Assembly (NCBI GenBank): GCA_036897485.1
Contig: JAYMTF010000422.1
Coordinates: 1-36,813, forward strand
Reading direction: 5' to 3'
Length of the DNA: 36,813 nucleotides
Source of the DNA: Pelargonium nanum
Lineage: Eukaryota > Streptophyta > Magnoliopsida > Geraniales > Geraniaceae
A program made the translations under genes and the position numbers. The notes under the pieces were generated by a model, which saw only the letters and a program-made list of their open reading frames with translations, had not been told where the DNA came from and did not search any database. The first letter of the stretch is position 1; each line of letters begins with the position of its first letter. This document shows positions 25,931 through 36,802 of this stretch, piece after piece.

Positions 25931-26104
25931 TATATACGATGTGAAATTAAGCATGACATTTTGTCAAGAGATAGATTTTGGGACACATAGTGATAAGATT
26001 GAAAAATACAAAGTCCAATGGTGATTTAAACTATAGTTGAGGGATCAAATATTATTTCATGTATAGTTGAAAGACCATTTATAACACTTATACTATTGAT
26101 ATAG

Positions 26105-26261
26105 TTAGAATTTGATTCAAATTGATAGTTATTTATCAAATGGGAACAATACTCTATTGTAGCCTATAAAGATACTGTAAAGTTTGATGGATTAATATCA
26201 ACCAAGAATCATCAAGAAAGTTTCAAGATTTATCAAGATAGAGAAATTTACAAATCTAACA
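26105..26261 (+). repeat. Right LTR-like repeat
   Basis: Starts TTAGAATTTGATTC and ends AAATCTAACA, matching the left repeat in order and length (157 versus 156 bp). Confidence 0.6.
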
Positions 26262-29000
26262 TACAATACATGCATTTTGCTATAGCAGTGTGGGTTGCAC
26301 TTCTATTATGGTAGAACAGGTTCATATTTGCCGAAGGTGTAGAAATACAATAAATTATTTAGACTTTCTAGATTTCACGGGGTTGGAAGGTAGGTTGTGT
26401 GTGGATGTGCAGAAACATTTGTTTTTTAGATAGAGTTTATGGCTGTGAAGTTGATGCAATGGTGATGCTTGGTGAACCCAAAATGGTAAATTAGCTTCAT
26501 ATTTCATATTTGTTTAAAGTGTGAACATACTATATAAATTTTGTTTATACTTGCTTTGTTTGTTCTTAGTTTTTGAAAACTGTTTAGTTTTCAATGTGGC
26601 ATTTTATTGATTATGTGGTACTGCACAGTGGACTCAGTATTTTTTTTTTATCTTTCCTCTATGTATGCACTTTTTGGCCTTATTTCTATATGAATGTGTT
26701 ATGAGGTCTCTCAGGTGATGGCACTACTTTCAAATTTTAGTTCTAATTTTTTATTTTTTATAATACTTCTGGGCACTTTGGTCGAAAGGTCTGGGGCAAT
26801 ATTTTTGTTTTGCCATCTTTATTTTATTATTATTGTTATTACTATTATTTTTTATTTATTTTTTGTTTTGCAATAAAGTATAGAATAGTTTAATTATATT
26901 TATATGCTTTAAAACGGTTATATTTTTTTAGACTGGCTTTCTTACTTATAATGGCTGTGTTTAACCTGTCTTTTCCCTCTTTCTAAGGAATGATGGTTCC
27001 AAAACCTCTTTTTAAAATTGCTTTTTCATGTTTTCTTATTCACTGTGCAGATTCCACATATGTGCATCAATCTTTTAGTCCAGGCCTGGTGATTCTTCTG
27101 AAGTTTCAGGAGCTGATTCAAACAAGATCTTTATGTTTAAGATGAAATGTTATTATTTGGTTATTCGAAGACCAATATCTAAAACTGCCAAATGGAGTTT
27201 CTGTTTTATTTTATTTTTAACTTCTTTTTTTTCATTCCCTTCCTGGTCATTTCCAAACATTGTAGTATTTGTCTTATGCTATTTGGTTTTAAAGCTTGGG
27301 ACATGGTTTTAGTACTTTTCAATATGAATTTGTGTACTGTGTGATGAAGTTGAACCGAAAAATAAACTTCTGAAATCCCTGTTGTTTTGGATTGAATTAT
27401 GTTGAACTTGATAAAATTTGTTTTATTTAATGGTCTTGTCTTAATATGATTAATTTATGCTATATGGTTTCTTCCTAGTATGGTACAATGGTAGTAAGTG
27501 CAATGGTACTGTTTACAAATGAAATTACTCATTCTTAATTTTATTGGCTTCTTGCTTCTGTAAAAACAATGTTCAATTTAGCAGTGATATGGATCTGAGT
27601 GGTGCTCATTAGTTGATTGGTGAATTATAGTTACTTAAATTGTAAAACCTTCCCACTATGCTCAGATTGCTTATCATAATTGTTATCGCAGGTAATGTTT
27701 TGATGCAGGGTGAACAACCATGATGATATAACCTCAATTCTACTCACTCTTTACATTTAGGTAGACATATTTTGAAGGAGAATTGATGCATTATGATGCA
27801 TGTTGGTTAGAGGTATGACTTGGTTTACTTGAAACCCAAGAATAACTGTTTTATGCCATTAATTGTTGGTTTATCCAGGAAAACAGAACACTTGATTTCC
27901 TACTTTTGTTATCGTTATTGTTTTTGTTTTTGTTTTCTTGGTAAAATTTCCATACAGATTTACAGCATTTTTCTAAGTGCGCCACATAGTTTTTTACTTT
28001 TATTTTTATGTAAGATTGTTTTTTGGAAAAATTTATGTAAGCATTTAGTTTTGTCATTTCTCACCAGTAATTACATTGAAAGCTGTTTTGTGACCTAAAT
28101 TTGAACTTTTGATTTGTAATATTATAGAAAAGCAAAAAAAGTTTTCCCCTAATTCATTTAATTTTTATTTGGTTGCTTCTGTAGTTGCATTTTTAGCAAG
28201 GGTCAATATTCTTGGTCCATATGGCCTTTCTGTCTTGTAAAAATATATATTTTTTCCCGTCTTTGACTTTTTACTTTTACATAAACCCACTTTGATACTT
28301 CTTACGACAAGGTTGCAAAATGAGGCTGGCTCGTCCATGGCCACGAGGGAGTTATAGTCTGCCAAATTTCCAGTGAGAAATAGTTGACCTTGAAATGGAA
28401 GGTAAGAAATTGATCTTTGAATATGAGATTGATTCTTTTATCAATTTGAAAATATCTTATGTGAAGTATATCGATCTATTAATTAAGTCCACAAGCAGTG
28501 CAGGTGTTTGTGTTGGAAATGGGAACATCTGTATGTCCTTGAGAAAATTCTTTTGATGCAAGGACATCTTTATGTGCTTAAATGATAGAATTTGTTGTGA
28601 TATCTGTAAGTAAATGGTTCTGATTGTGGCAACCTTTGGTTATTTACTGACAGGGTTAAGGTTATACGTGCTAGGTTTAGAAACTTAAATACCAAATGAA
28701 TTAATTTGCAGGAGTGGTGTTCGTGGTTTGTGGATTTCTTGTTTTGTTTGTGTTCCATCTTCTAATGTTTGATTTTATAAAAGTTATCGAGTCTATCTTG
28801 TTACTCAGAAAATGGTGCAAAAATTGAGCTTTTTTTGATAACTTAGGCACCAACTGGTTGTCTGCTTTGTTTTTTTGTGTATTTTCTGTTCTGAGCCTTG
28901 ACTTGTTCCCAAGCATTGTCTGCTGAATAGCTTTTTGCATTAACGTACTATGCTGTATATTTTGCAAAAATAAGTGTTTATGTTTCTTTCTTAGGAAGCT

Positions 29001-30600
29001 ATATCAATGTTGTTTTTATAATAAGTTGGTATTCATGTTCACATGTCGGAGTAAAATATTTATGAGTTTAGGGCTCGTGATTTGGGTTTTAGGTCTTGGA
29101 TTGTGAAAACTTGTGTGCTCGGGAATACAGTTCAAATGTGAGAATGAGATCTCTGTCGTGAAAGTTTTTAATGTGGAAAGTGAATTCTCTCTCCCTTCAA
29201 GAGAAATATATTCATGCTTATTTCATTTTGTTGATATGATAATATGAAGTTGGGTCTGGAAGTTTGCTGCAAAACAAAAAAGAAGAAAAAAAAAAGTTGG
29301 GTCTGGGATGTCAAAAAACTCAACCTTTCCAAATGTCGCTCCACCATTTTTCTGTTATTAAAAAAGTTTTGACTTTAACTTCAATCGATAAGGATATGTT
29401 CCAAAAACTGAAATTTTAAGTATTAATGTTGACATCATCTTTAAAATGAATAGATTTATTGTAGTAATTAATTTTGAGTTGAGGAGCCTACTTTTGTTGA
29501 CTTTAGGTAGTTGATGTGTTGTGCCGTTTCTTGTACAATGCTGACATACCCAATATTTTTTGTCTATGCCAATAACACAGAGAATACCAATGCTTGATTT
29601 GCTTTTCCATATTATACATCCTCAAAATAAGTGGTTGTCTGGGTACATTACCAAGTACTTTTATAAATATGAATAAAATGGGTAACAATTGCATCGCAAA
29701 ACTATATAGTTTTGAACAAGTGACTAATTCAAAACTATGTTCTTTTTATAACAAAATATTGATTATTTACTACTTTAAATCTGACGATTACAAAGATGAC
29801 ATAAAGTTGTAGGCTTGAGGATCAACTCACCAAATCAAGTCTGACAAAGACCGATGAGGCGATGACCTAGCAAACTTGTGGGACATTTGGTTCGAAAACC
29901 AATTTGCAAACAAAAAATTGACATCATCAACTTAGAATTATTGCACTTGGAGTGTAAGAAGACCACGGGACGAGCTTTGCCAACCGCCCATCGCCATCAC
30001 CTAGTTTGCCATATGATTTGACAACATACTCAAAAGTTGATCATAGAGCTCCGACCAAACCACCACCTTCTAAGCCACCATCTATTTTTCTGCAACTATC
30101 ACAAACTTTTTGCTGCTGCTATTGACATCTTAACTTGCTATCATGACAGTAACTCAATGTCTTAGATAGACTACATTTTGCTATATGCATATTCAAAATG
30201 CTATTGTCGCTATGAAAATCAAAAGCAACCATATCCGTATGGAAACCCTATCCGACTTTTAAAACGACAGATTAAGTAAGTGATAATGAATAATTTTATA
30301 TTTTGAGTTTTAGTACAAAATTATGCATGTCATGTCTACTAACTTAAATTCAGCCTGAATTCAATCGCCAAATATTAGGTAGACTTTATATTCCCAAAAT
30401 CCGATTTGCTAACTCTGGGATAGGTGAGATGACGACATTGTGGTGACATTTGTGGTTGCAGACTCCATGAATGGAAAGAAAGACAAAGCAGATACATAGA
30501 GAAGAGAGGGATGTTAATATGTTATCTCTAAAATCAATGTGTTTATAGAATATTGAGATGTACTTTAGTTTAGGAAATAGGCATGCCAATGCCAACACTT
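29001..30600. other. Intergenic region between UBA2A and the bZIP gene
   Basis: No supported gene. It includes a small A-rich insertion flanked by a 13-bp duplication (29247-29306). The open frames are short and unrecognised. Confidence 0.45.
29247..29306 (+). repeat. 13-bp duplication around a 34-nt A-rich insertion
   Basis: AAGTTGGGTCTGG occurs at 29247-29259 and 29294-29306. The intervening 34 nt ends in an A-rich run. This is the shape of a very short retroposed tail with target duplication, although replication slippage could do the same. Confidence 0.55.
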
Positions 30601-30640
30601 GCACGTGCGCCCCTCTCTTGTTTGGAATGCTTAACACGTG
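30601..30640. promoter_or_regulatory. Pair of G-box/ABRE cores
   Basis: The palindrome CACGTG occurs at 30602-30607 (in GCACGTGC) and 30635-30640 (in ACACGTGC), 33 bp apart. ABF/AREB-class bZIPs bind CACGTG cores. The pair is about 1.6 kb upstream of the bZIP start codon and about 1.2 kb upstream of its probable leader. Confidence 0.45.
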
Positions 30641-30808
30641 CTTTCGAATGAGTTTGTCCTTTCCCTCCTCACTTGCTCCTAACTACTATTATCAAACTAT
30701 TATCACCCACTTTTCTTTATAGCTTTTTCTTGAGGTCTATTATATTAGTCATATGTCAAAATTGTGGTTTACTTTACAAATTTTATTAAATAATAAGACT
30801 GAGTTAGG

Positions 30809-31028
30809 GACTCAAGGTAGTGGCGCAGTTGGCTACACAGACTGCGTGAATGAGAAAAACGTTTGCGTTCGATTCCCGCTCAACTCACCTCTGGGAAGAT
30901 GGATAAACTTTAACTATGACTTACCCTCGAATAAGGATTAGTCTGGTGTGGTAAAACGGCTTAAAGGAACCAACCGCGAGTTTGCAGGCCCGCTCAGGAA
31001 CCTCATGGTTTACACCGAAAAGAAAGAG
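30809..31028 (+). mobile_element. tRNA-derived SINE
   Basis: A box A-like TGGCGCAGTTGG (about 30831-30842) and a box B-like GTTCGATTCCC (about 30868-30878) mark the polymerase III promoter of a tRNA-related head. The body continues to an A-rich tail (ACCGAAAAGAAAG). TGAGTTAGG (30800-30808) before and TGAGTCAGG (31029-31037) after form a 9-bp target duplication with one mismatch. Length, about 220 bp, fits plant SINEs. It is not a functional tRNA: the flanking sequence does not fold as an acceptor stem. Confidence 0.8.
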
Positions 31029-31463
31029 TGAGTCAGGTTATTAACACTATCTTCCCTTACTTTTCTTTGTTTCAATCGGACGTTCAAATATCACTTACAA
31101 TATATTTTTTCTTCTTATTTTAAAAGAAAAATAGCATATTAATATGCATTTATTTGAAAAGTTAAAGATATAATTAAATAAAATCATTCAAATAAGAAAT
31201 CCAAACTCAAAATTATAATTTTATGAATGGTAAATTGTAGTATAATCCAAGCAATATTAATAAAATCTCATTCTTTCTTTTTGAAGAAATAAAATCTCAT
31301 TCTTTATTCTCATTCCATATTTTTACATTGAGTTTATTTTCTCTATAGTTCTTGATTCTCTTATCTAAATTTAGTATAAACAGTACCTGAAAAAAGGTAA
31401 AACAAACAGGTGTAAGTGAAAGAGAGGTGGACAAACAAGAAGCATTTTCAGTTCTCCACACCA

Positions 31464-31515
31464 TGTGCTGCTGCTGCTGTTTCTGCTCATTATTATTATT
31501 GTTATTATTATTTTC
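31464..31515 (+). repeat. Trinucleotide microsatellites (CTG then ATT)
   Basis: A short (CTG)n run is followed by an interrupted ATT/GTT run, in the upstream region of the bZIP gene. This is simple sequence with no coding role. Confidence 0.75.
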
Positions 31516-31834
31516 ATCAAACTTGCTATAATAGAAATATAGGAGTGAATGAAACAGTTGGCCAAAGCTTATGCTTTTATTCATTATTATTTTTTTACTT
31601 TTTATTAAAGGAAAAAAAAAGTGGGGTTCACACTTCACACGACTGGTCCTGTTTTGTTTTGGTTCCAAAGTCAGAATCATTCACAACTATACCCATTTTT
31701 CTTCTCTTTCTGCTTATGTAACCACTCCATTTATTAGATTCTCTCTCTCAATTGTTGCTGTGTAATAAAAATTCTTACTTTTCTTGTTTTTTCTTCTCAG
31801 TTTCATCTCTGGATTTCTGGGTTCTTGATCTTTA

Positions 31835-31861
31835 ATGGACAATGGATGGTGGCTTCTCTGA
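31835..31861 (+). promoter_or_regulatory. Upstream ORF in the bZIP 5' leader
   Basis: ATG GAC AAT GGA TGG TGG CTT CTC TGA encodes an eight-residue peptide. It ends five bases before a strong donor, CAG|GTGAGA, at 31866/31867. A second ATG at 31842 overlaps it in another frame. If this is the transcribed leader, as in AREB genes with a 5' UTR intron, it could lower translation of the main ORF. Confidence 0.45.
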
Positions 31862-31866
31862 CTCAG

Positions 31867-32060
31867 GTGAGATGATCCTTTTCTCCCATTTTCTTTCCTC
31901 TTTTCTATGATTACTCAACAAATTCGATCTGGGTTTTCATTATTCTTGAACAAATTTGATTGGAAATGCTTGATGGGTATTTTGGTGATTGCTTTCTAGG
32001 TTTGAATTTGTTTTTCCCAATTGGTTGGTTGATGCAATTTCTGGGCCTTTGGTTTTGCAG
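31867..32060 (+). other. Probable 5' UTR intron of the bZIP gene
   Basis: The donor AG|GTGAGATG at 31867 pairs plausibly with the acceptor GGTTTTGCAG ending at 32060. Another acceptor, TTTTTTTTAG near 32164, is also possible. A near-duplicate, GGTATRTTTGCATATTTGG, appears twice (about 32112 and 32182) between here and the start codon. Confidence 0.45.
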
Positions 32061-32226
32061 CTTGGTTTTGTTGAGATTGGAATTGGAAATTTGATTTTTT
32101 TTCTGGATAAAAGGTATATTTGCATATTTGGGATGAGATTGATTGGAAGTTCAGTTTTTTTTAGATGAAGAGTATTGAGATTGGTATGTTTGCATATTTG
32201 GAATGGTAGATATAGATTTATAGTGG

Positions 32227-35200
32227 ATGGGTACACAGACTATGGGATCTCAAGGTGGTGCATTCCAAGGGCCGAGGACGCAGTCCTTGGCTCGTCAAGG
32301 TTCTCTGTACAACCTCACCCTTGATGAGGTCCAAAACCAGCTCGGTGATTTGGGGAAGCCGCTGGGCAGCATGAATCTTGATGAGCTTCTCAAGAGTGTC
32401 TGGACCGCTGAAGCCGGTACTGACAATGTGGGTGGTCAGCCGAGCCAACTTGCTCCTTCTGCGGATGTGTCTTTGCAACGGCAGGCTAGCCTTACATTGC
32501 CGAGGGATCTCAGCAAGAAGACGGTTGATGAGGTGTGGAAAGATATCCTGCAAGAAAAGAACAATGATCACGAGAGGCGGTCTAAGGAGAGACAACCTAC
32601 TTTTGGTGAGATGACGCTCGAGGCATTCTTGATGAAAGCTGGGGTTGTTTCCGAATTTCCTCCTTGCAACAATACCACCAATCAAGTTTCGGGCCTCAAT
32701 CCGAATGTAGCCTCAACGCAAAATATCCCGCATCATGCTCAGTGGATCAATTACCAGCTCCCTTCAGTGCAGCAGCCGCAGCAACAGAACATCATGGCGG
32801 TGTTTATGCAAGGCCAGCCTCTTCCTGTTAGTGCAAACCCAATTTTGGAGACAACGTTCTCAGAAACTCAAATGACCATGTCACCAATATCAGACACACA
32901 GACTCCTGGGCGGAAAAGGGTCGCCCCTGGAAATGTGGTTGAGAAGACTGTTGAAAGAAGACAGAAAAGAATGATAAAGAATAGGGAATCTGCTGCCCGG
33001 TCTCGGGCAAGGAGACAGGTATGATATATATTTGGGGCTATTTCTTTCTTTCAGTGTACACTTTTTTCCCCTGCTATTTCATTTTTCGCGATTTTAGAAT
33101 TTGCATTTGTTGATGGAACAGGCTTACACACATGAGCTGGAGAACAAAGTTTCACGCTTGGAAGAGGAGAATGAAAGGCTCAGAAGACAGCAGGTATTTT
33201 TGTATATTCCATAGAAAACATTTTTGAAAATGTAGATTTTCTTTACGAGATATCCTGATTCGCTGTTTATTATTGTTGAACCTTGGATTGGGCCTTATTT
33301 GATAAAGAGGTAGGTAGGTGCCAGAAATTTCCTTAGGAGAAAAATGTTTTGATGAACCAGTTTCTTTCTTTTTGATGGATTCACCTTTATTTAGTTAATG
33401 AAATGGACCTTCAGATCAATATTGTCTTATCCAAATGTGAAACATTATTCAACTTGCTGTTGTGAAAGAAGAATCTATGTGCATTCATCCGACCCACCTA
33501 GTTATAAATAATTCTCTTCCTTAAGCATAGGGAAATTGAACTTCAAGATTTATATTTGTGTTCTCCATTTTGTATGTTGAATAATTTGCTTTGATGCGTA
33601 ACTTAAATTTGATGAAAAGAAAACTTTAAGTTATGTGATCAAAATGTTTCCTGAGTTCTCAATTTCACCCATTGGCACCGAGTCAAAGCTATGATTTAAT
33701 TCCATCGGACCGATCATCTCATCTAATCCAGTGTCAACAAAGCATTTCACATCTAGACCAGTGCCATCAATGAGCACGTGTTCAACTAGCACTCAATCAT
33801 GCTCATGCATTCACATGCATGCGCACGCACACACACTGTGTGGTGCTTCAGACACACGACAGTGAGTCTGCTGTGTTACAAATAGTCAAATACATGGTGC
33901 CAATATGAAAGACCCTTATAAGTTATAACCCACTTTGTACTTTCCTATTCTCTCAGTATAGGATTTGCTCACTTGCTTTTTCTCTGTGTCTATGGTATTC
34001 AAGTGGCCTTATGTAATATCAGATGTTTGTATCTGCAACTGATCTAGTTCATTATGATGTCATGCTTTGTATTCCTTCCAATCCATCACATAAGTTCACC
34101 GCGCTTGCTTTATAAAATACAAACACTCCATTTTGCATTCAATAGAAATGTTTATGGTAAAGTTCTATGTATCATGAAATGTATGATTTTTTTTTACCAA
34201 TATATGTACCTAAACCACAGTTTCGTGAATCCTCATGTTTTTGAATTTTCATAGTAGCTGTGTTCTGTCATGCATTTACTACACATTTTAATTTGGACTA
34301 GCATACATGAAAGAAATACCAAATTGTGGGATGATTCTGCCGTCTGTGATTCATGAAGTACTTGTCATGTTGGTAATGAAATGTTGTATAATCTAACAAA
34401 GTGAATGCATGATATTTAAGCTGATAGTTTCTGATAATTTCACATTTTGAACTCCATAAGGATACTAAAACTAGCTTTTGAGCTTTATTTATTATCCCAA
34501 TTTGATCAATTGGATTGTTATTAGGTTTATATGAATCTCTAATAGTTCAGTTGTGTCCCTAAATTACTATTCCTCACTCTGCACTTTAATTGGTGCTTCA
34601 CTTGCTGATATTTACCAGCTCAGAAATTAAAATAGTGGCTGATTCATTAATTATTTATTTTGCCCTTTCTTTTTGAAGTCCTCTGGATGTAGGATATGAT
34701 GTTGTCTTACCATAGCCGTTGCAGATTCTGCTGCTGGTTTCTTTAATTATTTTCAGTAACTATTTTCTTAGAAGCAAGTGTTCTTGAACACAATAAAGCT
34801 GAAGAAAAGGAAGGCTTGTTTTACAATTAGTTCTTTCCTTATTTTAATATTTTTTAATAGATTACACTTATTTTCTTACATGAAATGAAACTTTATCATA
34901 ATAAACACCGGGGCTTTATTGCGAGACTCTTTGATTTGGAGGTACTGGTGTTGAGGTGACATGACACGGGTAGTTGGGTACATTTCACGTTTTCAACACT
35001 CCATTTTGGTGTAAACTGTGCACTTTTGCCTTCTGTACAATGAACACTTTTTTATGGGAAATACAAAGTAAATGTCATTTAGCATTTTGTAACTCATGTG
35101 TGGTGAAAGAAACCATATGGAAAGTGAAAGAAACCAATGAATACTTTTGCACCTCGTTTATATTTTGACAAGGATTGATTGTTTCTTTCCATCGTGCTCG

Positions 35201-35376
35201 TGTCTCTATTGCTTCAATATACCATAATTGATTGCCTTGTTCTAATTTTACGTATTGAATATGAATCAACTTTTTGCTTAAAAATTTCCTTGCAGGAAAT
35301 AGAGAAGGTGCTGCCGAGTGCGCCACCTCCGGAGCCAAAAGCACAGCTCCGCAGAACTAGCTCGGCCTCTTTCTGA
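32227..35376 (+). CDS. AREB3: Group A bZIP transcription factor, AREB3/DPBF3-like (ABI5-like)
   Basis: Exons 32227-33018, 33122-33193 and 35296-35376 join in frame to 945 nt, or 314 residues. Group A bZIPs bind ABRE (ACGTG) elements and mediate ABA-responsive transcription after SnRK2 phosphorylation of RxxS/T sites. The conserved regions are present: C1 with RQGS (23-26) and SLYNLTLDEVQNQLG; C2 with RQAS (85-88) and LPRDLSKKTVDEVWKDI; C3 with RQPTFGEMTLEAFLMKAG (from about 122). The basic region has the bZIP signature N-x7-R in KNRESAARSRARRQ, and the leucine zipper continues across exon 2 (HELENKVSRLEEENERLRRQ). The C-terminus has the C4-type site RRTS (307-310) in QLRRTSSASF. Length and exon positions fit AREB3-class members. 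A start at the second Met (residue 6) cannot be excluded. Intron 2 is unusually long, about 2.1 kb. Confidence 0.95.
33194..35295 (+). other. Large intron 2 of the bZIP gene
   Basis: A 2.1-kb intron separates the zipper exon from the 26-codon last exon, bounded by CAG|GTATTT and TTGCAG|GAAATAG. It is AT-rich with a CA-rich patch near 33815-33850. I saw no nested gene or transposon ends. Confidence 0.8.
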
Positions 35377-35780
35377 CATTCATTACAATACACATGACAA
35401 CTACTTAAATTCATGGGCGATCATCTAGCTCTTGTTGCTGACCCGTCCAAAGTCTCCTCTTACCGAAGACTATCCTGGTTTGGGTGACTGCATGTTCGTG
35501 GAACTTTACTCTGGGGATGTCTTGTTGCGTGTTCTGATACCAGCTCTCCTTGGCATTTCCCAAATCGTCTTCTTGTATGTACATTTTATAGTTTGAACCT
35601 GGAATTTTTTGCAGCATTACACATTTTCTTAAAATGTCTATTTGATAATTGATACTGTCATTTATCAACTCCTACTTACTGTAGTCTTACTCTTTTAATT
35701 TCCTCAAGGTAATGTCATTTTGAATAGGTTATATATAGCACAAGCTCATGAAACTGAAATGAATTTTATGCTTTGCATCA
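35377..35780. other. bZIP 3' flank
   Basis: Follows the stop codon at 35374-35376 and should include the 3' UTR. No further gene is supported. Confidence 0.45.
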
Positions 35781-35789
35781 AGTGCTTTG

Positions 35790-35935
35790 TTTCTGTAACT
35801 GATCACCTTCAGAGGTGGAGCATTTACAAAAGCTACGACTCGTTCGACCAACTTTTCTCTTACAAAGTGACAATTTATCTCAATGTGTTTAATATCTCGT
35901 GAAAACTGAATTGGAGGCAATTTGTAAGGAGACCT
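35790..35935 (-). pseudogene. Ty1/copia RNase H-end relic
   Basis: On the minus strand the translation SRDIKHIEINCHFVREKLVE corresponds to the copia motif HERTKHIEIDCHFVREK at the end of the RNase H domain, and continues to RVVAFVNAPPLKV. Only this short segment remains. Orientation is opposite to the adjacent bZIP gene. Confidence 0.7.
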
Positions 35936-36146
35936 GACTGTTACATATGAGTTTTATTGGAGTAATTAAGCTGCAAAATTTGTTTGAAGCATGCGAGCTC
36001 ACACGATGAATTGATCACTGATAAACACTAACACGTAAAATTTAATAACCGTGCTGGTGTGTTGGCTTAATCTAAACGAAATATTATATGAGTTGCAATT
36101 GATGAAGCTCTTACTACTTTTTTTTCCGCTCTCTTATGCAGAGTAA

Positions 36147-36440
36147 ATAAGTATAAATTTATGAGAAAGAATGACAAGACGATGACAAATTAGATATGAG
36201 AGGCAAATAAGAAATTAACAAGTGATTAGCTAATATTACGACGTCGTCACAATATTTTAACTTTAATCGTATTCCCGTGTCGTCCCAATGCACAATATAT
36301 TTGAACAATAAGTATAAATTTGTGAGAAAGAATGATGAGAAAGTAACAAATTAGATATGAGAGAAAAAGAAGAAGTTAACAAGTGATTAATTAATATTAT
36401 GACGTTGTCACACTATTTTATAACTTAAACCATATCATTG
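36147..36440. repeat. Two direct copies with a 161-bp period
   Basis: The word GTATAAATTT followed by GAGAAAGAATGA begins at 36151 and again at 36312. The similarity continues through ACAAATTAGATATGAGAG, TTAACAAGTGATTA, TAATATTA and GACGTYGTCACA to about 36274 and 36435, with scattered differences. The array is limited to these two diverged units. No coding content is evident. Confidence 0.8.
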
Positions 36441-36565
36441 TGTTGTGCGAGTTTTACAGACTCAACAAAACACGTTACAAATGCGTGTTGAAACACGTTC
36501 AAATTGCACCCGTGTTCGTGTTATGGCCCTAAACTATACTAATAACTAAAGAGTAAGTATTTGAC

Positions 36566-36602
36566 GCACCGTCGGTGTAAATCACTTCTACACCATCAGT
36601 GC
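36566..36602. repeat. Imperfect inverted repeat (possible MITE terminus)
   Basis: GCACCGTCGGTGTA (36566-36579) pairs with TACACCATCAGTGC (36589-36602) over 14 bp with three mismatches. It could be the end of an element continuing beyond the window. That is inference. Confidence 0.5.
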
Positions 36603-36754
36603 ATCATATTGTGCCACCTCGTCAATGAAAATATAAAACTTAATGAAGGGCATTTTGATAAATAAATTCAACATATATTTTTAGTAGTAACAATTGATTA
36701 ACATATAATAATAAATCAAATATATCATAAATCATAAATAATACACAAAAGATT

Positions 36755-36802
36755 TGGATCCGGGCAGGCGCTCTGCGCCAACAAATTCATTGGGGCGGTT
36801 AT
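36755..36802. repeat. Interspersed repeat with GC-rich hairpin, copy 2
   Basis: Matches 13888-13936: TGGATCCGG, then GGCGC-TCT-GCGCC, AAATTCA and GGCGGTTAT in the same order. Close to the window edge. Confidence 0.6.

Larger units (their letters stand above)
24782..26261 (+). mobile_element. Degenerate Ty1/copia-type LTR element (non-coding)
   Basis: Two diverged direct repeats of about 157 bp, 24782-24937 and 26105-26261, share the order ATCAAATRGGAA, TATTGTAGC, GATTAATRTCAA, GAATCATCAA, TATCAAGATRGAGAAATT and end in CAACA/TAACA. Immediately after the left copy is TGGTTTCAGAGTC (24938-24950), close to the copia primer-binding site TGGTATCAGAGC, complementary to initiator tRNA-Met. The internal 1.17 kb has no recognisable gag or pol and no obvious polypurine tract before the right repeat. 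No matching target duplication was seen. A small non-autonomous copia derivative is the best reading; two adjacent solo LTRs are an alternative. Confidence 0.6.
24531..29000 (+). other. Probable long, intron-containing 3' region of UBA2A
   Basis: Directly after the stop codon are donor-like sites (TAG|GTATAT at 24531, and CAG|GTATAAG at about 24541). Downstream there are T-rich stretches and good exon-like candidates: an acceptor before 27051, a segment 27709-27812 (acceptor TGATGCAG, donor AG|GTATGA), a segment about 28312-28401 (donor AAG|GTAAGAA) and an acceptor TTTGCAG before 28712. I recall UBA2 genes having spliced 3' UTRs, but transcripts are needed. An LTR relic lies within this span. 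Confidence 0.4.

Noticed and set aside
30830-30900. Functional tRNA gene from the box A/B-like motifs
   Set aside because: No acceptor-stem pairing or normal tRNA length; the tail and target duplication fit a SINE.
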